A stretch of 6,586 nucleotides of DNA. Origin: Bacteroidales bacterium (lineage in GTDB: Bacteria > Bacteroidota > Bacteroidia > Bacteroidales > JAADJA01). A program made the translations under genes and the position numbers. Below the pieces are notes generated by a model. It saw only the letters and a program-made list of their open reading frames with translations. It searched no databases and was not told the origin of the DNA. How positions within the stretch are numbered: position 1 is the first letter of the stretch; each line of letters starts with the position of its first letter. Shown one piece after another: positions 1-6,011 of the stretch. The DNA is taken from contig JAOZOC010000123.1 of the NCBI GenBank assembly GCA_029933495.1, forward strand, positions 1,772-8,357. The letters are read 5' to 3'.

Positions 1-1
1 G

Positions 2-2365
2 TGTATGGAAACTACTGTGGATTACGACTTCTACGAAGGGGCTATCACTATTCCTCACCAGGACGGATGGTGCAGTGCCGATGCCGAGTATTCTACTTAT
101 GGTGCTACGGGTGACAGAAATGCCGCTTCCTGCTGGAACACATCACCTAACTACAACAGATGGTTCAAATTCCAGGCTACCGACCCGGTTATTAAACTGA
201 CTGTCAAACGTGGTGGCCAGTATGGTACTATCAGAAGAATTAATGCTGCAATCTGGGAAGCTGACGGTACTACCGAAGTGGTTTGTAAAAGATATATTGG
301 AAATGATGATAATATTGAACTGCAATATCTGAACCTCACTGTTGGTGACTGGTACTATGTCTCAGTTGACAACAACTATTCATATTACAGAGGTAGTTTT
401 ACTCTGTGTATGGAAACTACTGTGGATTACGACTTCTACGAAGGGGCTATCACTATTCCTTCAATTGTGGAATGGTGCAGTGCCGATGCCGAGTATTCTA
501 CTTATGGAGCAACATCAGACAAAAATGCTGCTTCCTGCTGGAATACATCTCCTAACTATAACAGATGGTTTAAGTTCCAGGCTACAGCAACAGGAAAAGC
601 AACAATTACAGTTCTAAGAGGCGGTTCATTCGGAACCATCAGAAGAATCAATGTTGCCTTATGGGAAGCTGATGGAGTTACTGAGGTTGCCTGTAACAGG
701 TACGTCGGGAATGATGATAATGTAACTATTCAGGTTACCGGATTAACTGAAGGCAACTGGTATTACATTGCAGTTGATAATAATTACTCTTATTACCGCG
801 GCTCATTCACATTATGTGTTGATGACGACAGGGTTAAATGGGTTGGAAGTATCAGCAACGACTGGGGAAATGCCGGAAACTGGAGTGGTGGAGTTATTCC
901 GTCGGTAAATGACGATATTGTATTGTCAGAAGGCAGAACTTACTATCCCGAGACAAACACAGGAGCAAATGCAAATGTTAAAAGTCTGGTTTTAAAACCA
1001 AATACTTATTTAACCGTTCCATCCGGGAAAAGTCTGGTTGTAATCAATGAGCTTATCCTCGAATCTGATGCCACAGGCAATTCATCAATTATTGATAACG
1101 GATCACTTTACTATGACAATACAAAGTCTGCATATCAGACTTATCTAACAGATAACACCTGGCACCTTATCTCTTCTCCGGTTACAAATGCTCAAAGTGC
1201 GGTATATCTCGGAATTTATCTGAAATATTTTACCGAGACCGACAGCAGTTGGACATATATAACTGCTTTAAATCATCCGCTTACTCCGGGACAGGGTTTT
1301 GCAGATTGGGCTGCAGGAAGTTTAACAGGACCGACAACTGTAACTTACGAAGGAACATTTAATACGGGTGATATAACTCCTCCTGCATTGACATACACAC
1401 CGGGACCAGGTACGGGTGACGGATGGAACCTTCTCGGAAATCCATATCCATCTGCTATTGAATGGAACAGCAACTGGTCAAGGACTAATGTTGATGCTAC
1501 GGCCTATGTCTATAATGGCAACGACGGGCAGTATTACAACTGGAATGCAACCTTAGGAACCGGTACAATGGGCAATGGAGAGATACCTCCGGCTCAGGGA
1601 TTCTGGGTTAAAGCAAATGCTGCATCACCTGCCATTACAATCCCGCAAAGCGAGAGAGTACATACAACAAAGAACTTCTATAAAAATTCGGGCTTGCAAC
1701 AAAATATTCTGAATCTTGCTGTAAACGGAAACGGATATGCTGACAAAATGATAGTAGGTTTCAATAATATGGCAACAGAAGACTTTGACAGCGAATTTGA
1801 TGCATACAAAATACCCGGTATTGTGGAAGCTCCGCAAATGTATACTGTTGAAGGTGATTACAGTATGTCAATGGATATTCGTCCGGTATCGGAAGAAGTA
1901 ACTGTTCCGGTTCATTTCACTGTTGGCGCGGAAGGTACTTACACAATAACTGCCGGTGAAGTTGAAAGTTTTGCCCTGGTTACGGAGATTTATCTTGAAG
2001 ACCTTGATGAAGGTAATATTATTGACCTTAACAAAACAAAGGTTTATGAATTCACGGCAACACCAATGGATGAGGCAGACAGATTTATCCTTCACTTTGA
2101 GTTTAAATCGGGATTTGAGGAACCATCAACGGACGAAATATTATCAGTTAAGATATACTCTGTAAATAAAGATGTTTATGTTGCAGTACCTGAAATGGTT
2201 ACCGGTAATATTGATGTTTATGACATTATGGGACAACTAATTGCCAGCAAGAAAGCAATCGGCGGAACCCTGAACAAAATCAGAATAAATGACGGTTCCG
2301 GAATTTATATCGTAAGGATGAGTAATTCATCTAAAATCTATTCCGAAAAGGTATTTATTAGATAA
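2..2365 (+). CDS. Large secreted/surface protein with tandem PPC-like repeats and T9SS C-terminal sorting domain (5' partial)
   Basis: The frame is open from the first whole codon (TGT, base 2), so the gene starts upstream. The ATG at base 5 is internal, because its METTVDYDF stretch recurs mid-protein at base 410. Counting that Met as residue 1, two tandem copies of a beta-sandwich repeat span residues 1-135 and 136-271. Each carries four Cys and resembles bacterial pre-peptidase C-terminal (PPC) domains (NRWFKFQAT, then WYY...VDNNYSYYRGSFTLC). Residue 279 begins WVGSISNDWGNAGNWSGG, an opening common in Bacteroidota surface proteins, followed by WHLISSPV, GWNLLGNPYPSAIEW and PPAQGFWVKAN, also typical of them. 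Residues about 712-786 look like a T9SS type A sorting domain (VYDIMGQLI, GIYIVRM, final KVFIR), so the product is probably exported across the outer membrane and anchored or released. No catalytic motif is visible. An adhesin or matrix-like role is inference. A terminator follows 22 bases after the stop. Confidence 0.88.
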   Translation, partial: CMETTVDYDFYEGAITIPHQDGWCSADAEYSTYGATGDRNAASCWNTSPNYNRWFKFQATDPVIKLTVKRGGQYGTIRRINAAIWEADGTTEVVCKRYIGNDDNIELQYLNLTVGDWYYVSVDNNYSYYRGSFTLCMETTVDYDFYEGAITIPSIVEWCSADAEYSTYGATSDKNAASCWNTSPNYNRWFKFQATATGKATITVLRGGSFGTIRRINVALWEADGVTEVACNRYVGNDDNVTIQVTGLTEGNWYYIAVDNNYSYYRGSFTLCVDDDRVKWVGSISNDWGNAGNWSGGVIPSVNDDIVLSEGRTYYPETNTGANANVKSLVLKPNTYLTVPSGKSLVVINELILESDATGNSSIIDNGSLYYDNTKSAYQTYLTDNTWHLISSPVTNAQSAVYLGIYLKYFTETDSSWTYITALNHPLTPGQGFADWAAGSLTGPTTVTYEGTFNTGDITPPALTYTPGPGTGDGWNLLGNPYPSAIEWNSNWSRTNVDATAYVYNGNDGQYYNWNATLGTGTMGNGEIPPAQGFWVKANAASPAITIPQSERVHTTKNFYKNSGLQQNILNLAVNGNGYADKMIVGFNNMATEDFDSEFDAYKIPGIVEAPQMYTVEGDYSMSMDIRPVSEEVTVPVHFTVGAEGTYTITAGEVESFALVTEIYLEDLDEGNIIDLNKTKVYEFTATPMDEADRFILHFEFKSGFEEPSTDEILSVKIYSVNKDVYVAVPEMVTGNIDVYDIMGQLIASKKAIGGTLNKIRINDGSGIYIVRMSNSSKIYSEKVFIR
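5..409 (+). repeat. Tandem protein repeat, copy 1 (405 bp, 135 aa)
   Basis: This is the first visible copy of the coding repeat. It starts with METTVDYDFYEGAITIP and ends SYYRGSFTLC. Cysteines lie at repeat positions 23, 43, 94 and 135, enough for two disulfides in an exported domain. About three quarters of the residues match copy 2 by hand alignment. The codon before base 5 is TGT (Cys), matching the last residue of a unit, so another copy probably lies just upstream of the window. The pattern WFKFQAT ... TV.RGG ... IWEADG ... WYY.SVDNN resembles a PPC-like beta-sandwich. Confidence 0.9.
410..817 (+). repeat. Tandem protein repeat, copy 2 (408 bp, 136 aa)
   Basis: This is the second copy, directly abutting the first. 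It is one codon longer because of an insertion after FQAT (ATGKATITV against DPVIKLTV). All four cysteines are kept. DNA identity with copy 1 is patchy: 406-460 is identical to 1-55 and 472-507 is identical to 67-102, while the rest carries many synonymous and some non-synonymous changes. The array ends here, because the following VDDDRVKWVG leads into a different domain. Confidence 0.92.
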
Positions 2366-2387
2366 TACCGGAGCAAAAAAGTTTAAT

Positions 2388-2421
2388 AAAAATCCCGATG
2401 GAATTCCATCGGGATTTTTTT
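2388..2421 (+). terminator. Rho-independent terminator after the repeat-protein gene
   Basis: Bases 2391-2401 (AATCCCGATGG) pair perfectly with 2406-2416 (CCATCGGGATT) around an AATT loop. Three further A-T pairs (2388-2390 with 2417-2419) extend the stem to 14 bp. A run of seven T (2415-2421) follows the GC-rich part. The hairpin begins 22 bases after the TAA at 2363-2365. The A run on its left side means it could also work on the opposite strand, but no minus-strand gene is seen to use it. Confidence 0.92.
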
Positions 2422-2446
2422 GTTTTGACGATTTTGACTATTTTTG
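2419..2446 (+). promoter_or_regulatory. Candidate Bacteroidota-type promoter for the CotH-type gene
   Basis: TATTTTTG at 2439-2446 matches the Bacteroidota -7 consensus TAnnTTTG. A TTTG at 2419-2422 could serve as the -33 element, but the 16-base gap is shorter than the usual spacing of about 19. Transcription would then begin only about 10-15 bases before the ATG at 2463, giving a very short leader. The region is so T-rich that a chance match is quite possible. The strong terminator just upstream does argue that the next gene needs its own promoter here. Confidence 0.35.
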
Positions 2447-2460
2447 ACAGAAATTTTGAA
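2423..2460 (+). repeat. Four short direct repeats TTTTGA(C/A) before the CotH-type gene
   Basis: TTTTGAC occurs at 2423-2429, 2432-2438 and 2442-2448, with a variant TTTTGAA at 2454-2460. Start-to-start spacings are 9, 10 and 12 bases, close to one DNA turn. They fill almost the whole gap between the terminator and the start codon. They could be protein-binding sites or simply a low-complexity T-rich leader. The sequence does not decide between these. Confidence 0.6.
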
Positions 2461-2462
2461 AA

Positions 2463-5400
2463 ATGTTCAATTCATCATTTAAAATAATTTTTTTACTGAG
2501 TTTTATTTCTGTCATTCTTCAGTCAAATGCGCAGATAGTTGTAAACGAAGTTTCTCCCAGGAATGCTGAATCAATAGCTGATGAGGATGGTGAATATCCA
2601 GACTGGCTTGAGCTTTACAATGCCGGAAATGATCCTGTATCGCTCCAAAACTGGTCAATTACCGATAATCCGGTGGAGCCTGACAAATGGACATTCCCCG
2701 GCTTTTCATTAGAGCCTGATTCATTTATGATTATTTTTGCCAGCGGTAAAAACCGCAAAGCAATTATCAATCATTGGGAAACCGTAATTTATTCCGATGA
2801 GATATGGAAATACTGGTTGCCTGATCAGGAGCCTGACCCGGCATGGATGAATTCTGGTTTTGACGATTCTTCCTGGCTTGAAGGTCCCGGCGGTTTTGGA
2901 AGGGGTGATGGAGATGATAACACAATTGTACCAGATACCGTTCCAACTGTATATATCCGTAAAACCTTCACCATTCCAGACACATCATTAATATCTTATG
3001 TATTGCTTCACGTTGACTATGATGATGCTTTTGTTGCATATCTGAACGGAGTGGAAATTGCCCGTGCCAATATTGGTTATGCCGGAAAAATTCAGAAGTG
3101 GGACGACTGGGCCTGGGTTGCACACTTAGCTCAAATGTACCAGGGTGGTAAACCGGAGGAGTTCAGAATTAATATGGAGCTCTTCAGAAGTATTATCAAT
3201 GAAGGCGAAAATCTGCTTGCTATTCAAGGGCTCAATGCCTGGAACAATTTTGGAAATTCTTCACTAATTCCGTTTCTATCTTTTGGAATTGAGGATGACT
3301 CATTTACTTATCAACCTGTACCTGAATGGTTTGGCAATAAACCTGTATACCTACATACGAATTTTCAGTTGTCAGGTAGCGGAGAAAGTCTTACTTTAAG
3401 CAATCAACAGGGCAGCCTTGTTGACTTTATTGAATTCCCTTCGGTAAATGCAGATGATTCCTTTGGCAGAATGACCGATGGTAGTGATGACTTTGTTTTC
3501 TTTGATTCGGTATCACCCGGCTTTTCAAATAATAACTATCTATTTTTCAACGGATATACTAAAGAACCTGAATTTTCAGTACCATCAGGATTTTACAGCG
3601 GAGGTGTTGATGTACTCATAACCAATTATCAAACAGGTGATACAATACGATATACTCTTGATGGTGCTGTTCCAATGGATACTTCTGAATTATATCAGGA
3701 GGCTGTTCACATTGACTCAACAACGGTTTTAAGAGCCAGAGTCTTTAAATCCGGTTTTATCCCAGGGAAAATAATGACAAAAACCTATTTAATTGATTTC
3801 AATGCAATAGCACCTGTCATTTCAATAAGTGTTGACCCCTTTGATTTGTGGGACTGGGAGAATGGGATTTATGTTATGGGGCCTAATGCCGACCCTACTT
3901 TCCCGTATCATAATGCTAACTTCTGGATGGACTGGGAAAAATCAGCCCATATTGAATTTTTTGACTCTGCTCAGACTTTAGGTTTTGACCAGGATGTCGG
4001 ATTGAAAATCCATGGTGGTTATTCACGTGCATATCCACAAAAAAGCTTCAGGATACTCGCAAAAGGAAGATACGGAAAATCATCAATAGACTACAAACTA
4101 TTTAAAGATAAAGATATTAACTCGTTTAAACGTTTTATCCTGCGTAATTCAGGACAGGATTATAACAATACACATTTCAGGGATGCTTTTATGCACAAAC
4201 TTATCCAAAAGCAAACCGATATTGATATACAGGATTATGAACAATCAGTTGTTTTTCTGAATGGTAGTTATTGGGGGGTTTATAACATCAGGGAGAAAAT
4301 AGGCCCGTATTATCTTAATGAAAATTTTGGAACACCTGATGACAATGTCAGTATTCTTCGCGATAACCATAATATTGTCGTTGGAAGCAATTATCATTAT
4401 GCCGCAATGATGGATTATATTAAAGATGCTTCGGTTATTGATTCCATTACCGTTGATTCCATTTCAAAACTTCTTGATATTGATAATTACACAGATTACT
4501 TTATTGCCGAAATGTTTTATGTAAATCCAGACTGGCCAAACAATAATATTAAATGCTGGAGGGAAAACAATGCTACCTCACGCTGGAGATATATTATGAC
4601 TGATACCGATTTCGGGTTTGGGCTTTTTACAAACCCATATAAAAATGAGCTAAACAGAATTCTTCATGCAACAATTCTGTACACTGACAACCATATTCCA
4701 TTCAGACGATTGATGGAAAACTATGAATACAAAAGGTATTTTATAAACAGAAGTGCTGATATGTTTAATACTGTTTTGCATAAGGATAATATGATTGCAT
4801 TAATTGAACAATTCAGACAGAGGATGGAACCGGAGATGCCGTATCATTTTGATAAGTGGGGAGGAGATATGGCTACCTGGGAATCGGATGTGGACGGAAT
4901 GATTTCATTTGCAGAAATCCGGGAGCTAAATGTACGTCAGCATTATATTGATGAGTTTAACCTCTCAAAGCTTGTAGATATTACACTTAATATTGATTCT
5001 ATTAAGCATGGTGTAATAAAAATAAACACAATTATTCCCGACTCTTTACCCTGGCAGGGAATCTACTTTGATGGCAATCCCATTGACCTGACAGCAGAAC
5101 CAAATGATGGTTTTCTCTTTTCTCACTGGAGTTCGAATATGATTATCTCAGGAGAGGATACATTAAAACAGCACCTTATAGTTAATATTGACACAAATGA
5201 TGTTTTTAAAGCATTCTTTATGATTGACACAATAGTGCCGGATACCGTACACATTGTCATCAATGAAATAAATTACAAATCAGCAGATACTCTTGATGCA
5301 GGCGACTGGGTTGAATTGCTTAATATTGATACAGTATGCCGCGATCTTTCAGGATGGGTCTTTAAAGACGGAAATGACGACCACCAGTTTTTACTTCCTG

Positions 5401-6011
5401 ATCAGACTATTCTCGATACTGCCGAATATTTGGTTTTATGTCAGGATTTGGATAAGTTTTCCGGAATTTATCCTGAAGTAGAAAATATTCTGGGTTCATT
5501 TGATTTCGGACTTTCAAAAAACGGAGAAAACCTGAGACTATATGATATTGATAACTCCTTGATTACATCAGTTAATTATTCAAATGAAGCACCCTGGCCT
5601 GAAAATGTCAGCGGTACAGGCAGAACACTGGAATTACTCGACCATAATGGAGATTTTAATGATGGAAACAATTGGTTTGCAGGCTGCATAGGCGGATCAC
5701 CAGGTGGACAGTATGAGGAATGCGATACTGTGGATATAAAAGAGTTTTATTCCAGTAACGGATATGTGAAAGTATACCCAAATCCTTTTGGAGATAAAAC
5801 AACAATTGAATTTAAGGCAGATGATGGAGACAATTATAATTTCAAAGTCTTTAACACTTTTGGGAATATTGTCAGAGAAGAAAAAATAAGATATTTCGAA
5901 AAAGAAATTAACAGAATAGAGTTTAGCAGACAGGAGTTGAATCCGGGGCTCTACTTCTTTTTTATTTCAGGAAAAGTCTGGGTGTTAAAAGGAAAGTTTG
6001 TAATCGAATAA
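2463..6011 (+). CDS. Secreted CotH-type kinase family protein with two lamin-tail domains and T9SS tail
   Basis: The gene is complete at 1182 aa. A signal peptide (residues 1-23, ...ILQSNA|Q) supports the ATG at 2463, which has no Shine-Dalgarno sequence. An LTD begins at residues 25-98 (IVVNEVSPRN, DWLELYN, FASGKNRK). It is interrupted by a galactose-binding-like jelly roll at about 104-276 (FDDSSWLEG, VDYDDAFVAYLNGVEIAR) and resumes at about 297-356 (LHTNFQLSGSGESLTLSN). A chitobiase/hexosaminidase-C-like domain lies at about 366-444 (IRYTLDGAVP). The CotH domain spans about 450-780, with HGGYSRAYPQKSFR, NGSYWGVYNIREKIG and WRYIMTDTDFGFG. Lys527, Glu611, Asp714 and Asp716 are the likely nucleotide- or metal-site residues. 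An InlB-like repeat (837-919), a second LTD (930-1081) and a T9SS type A tail (from about 1101, VKVYPNPFGD, to KGKFVIE) follow. Characterised CotH proteins are atypical protein kinases of spore coats. Kinase activity and substrate here are inference. The next gene abuts this one. Confidence 0.9.
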   Translation: MFNSSFKIIFLLSFISVILQSNAQIVVNEVSPRNAESIADEDGEYPDWLELYNAGNDPVSLQNWSITDNPVEPDKWTFPGFSLEPDSFMIIFASGKNRKAIINHWETVIYSDEIWKYWLPDQEPDPAWMNSGFDDSSWLEGPGGFGRGDGDDNTIVPDTVPTVYIRKTFTIPDTSLISYVLLHVDYDDAFVAYLNGVEIARANIGYAGKIQKWDDWAWVAHLAQMYQGGKPEEFRINMELFRSIINEGENLLAIQGLNAWNNFGNSSLIPFLSFGIEDDSFTYQPVPEWFGNKPVYLHTNFQLSGSGESLTLSNQQGSLVDFIEFPSVNADDSFGRMTDGSDDFVFFDSVSPGFSNNNYLFFNGYTKEPEFSVPSGFYSGGVDVLITNYQTGDTIRYTLDGAVPMDTSELYQEAVHIDSTTVLRARVFKSGFIPGKIMTKTYLIDFNAIAPVISISVDPFDLWDWENGIYVMGPNADPTFPYHNANFWMDWEKSAHIEFFDSAQTLGFDQDVGLKIHGGYSRAYPQKSFRILAKGRYGKSSIDYKLFKDKDINSFKRFILRNSGQDYNNTHFRDAFMHKLIQKQTDIDIQDYEQSVVFLNGSYWGVYNIREKIGPYYLNENFGTPDDNVSILRDNHNIVVGSNYHYAAMMDYIKDASVIDSITVDSISKLLDIDNYTDYFIAEMFYVNPDWPNNNIKCWRENNATSRWRYIMTDTDFGFGLFTNPYKNELNRILHATILYTDNHIPFRRLMENYEYKRYFINRSADMFNTVLHKDNMIALIEQFRQRMEPEMPYHFDKWGGDMATWESDVDGMISFAEIRELNVRQHYIDEFNLSKLVDITLNIDSIKHGVIKINTIIPDSLPWQGIYFDGNPIDLTAEPNDGFLFSHWSSNMIISGEDTLKQHLIVNIDTNDVFKAFFMIDTIVPDTVHIVINEINYKSADTLDAGDWVELLNIDTVCRDLSGWVFKDGNDDHQFLLPDQTILDTAEYLVLCQDLDKFSGIYPEVENILGSFDFGLSKNGENLRLYDIDNSLITSVNYSNEAPWPENVSGTGRTLELLDHNGDFNDGNNWFAGCIGGSPGGQYEECDTVDIKEFYSSNGYVKVYPNPFGDKTTIEFKADDGDNYNFKVFNTFGNIVREEKIRYFEKEINRIEFSRQELNPGLYFFFISGKVWVLKGKFVIE

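Noticed and set aside
5..7. ATG at base 5 as the true start of the first gene.
   Set aside because: The same METTVDYDF stretch recurs inside the protein at base 410, the frame is open to the left edge with a Cys codon typical of a repeat end, and no signal peptide follows the ATG.
143..339. Open frames on the - strand opposite the first repeat.
   Set aside because: Both are short, antisense to a well-supported coding region, and show no domain or start signal. The - strand frames near 1625-1837 and 1868-2095 fail for the same reasons.
56..472. Diversity-generating retroelement variable site as the cause of the HQDG/SIVE difference.
   Set aside because: The base changes are not limited to adenine positions (for example C56/T461, G61/T466 and C64/G469), and no reverse transcriptase or template repeat is present in the window.
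342..617. Open frame on the + strand overlapping the repeat region.
   Set aside because: It lies wholly inside the strong repeat-protein frame and has no recognisable domain; it is a shadow frame.
4438..4463. Short direct repeat TTGATTCCATT (4438-4448 and 4453-4463) in the CotH domain.
   Set aside because: It is an 11-base repeat encoding IDSI/VDSI in a loop-like stretch; too short and isolated to mean more than local slippage or chance.
5990..5996. AGGAAAG as a Shine-Dalgarno site for the GH18 gene.
   Set aside because: It ends about 15 bases before the ATG at 6012 and farther from 6033, which is too distant, and this phylum rarely relies on such sites.
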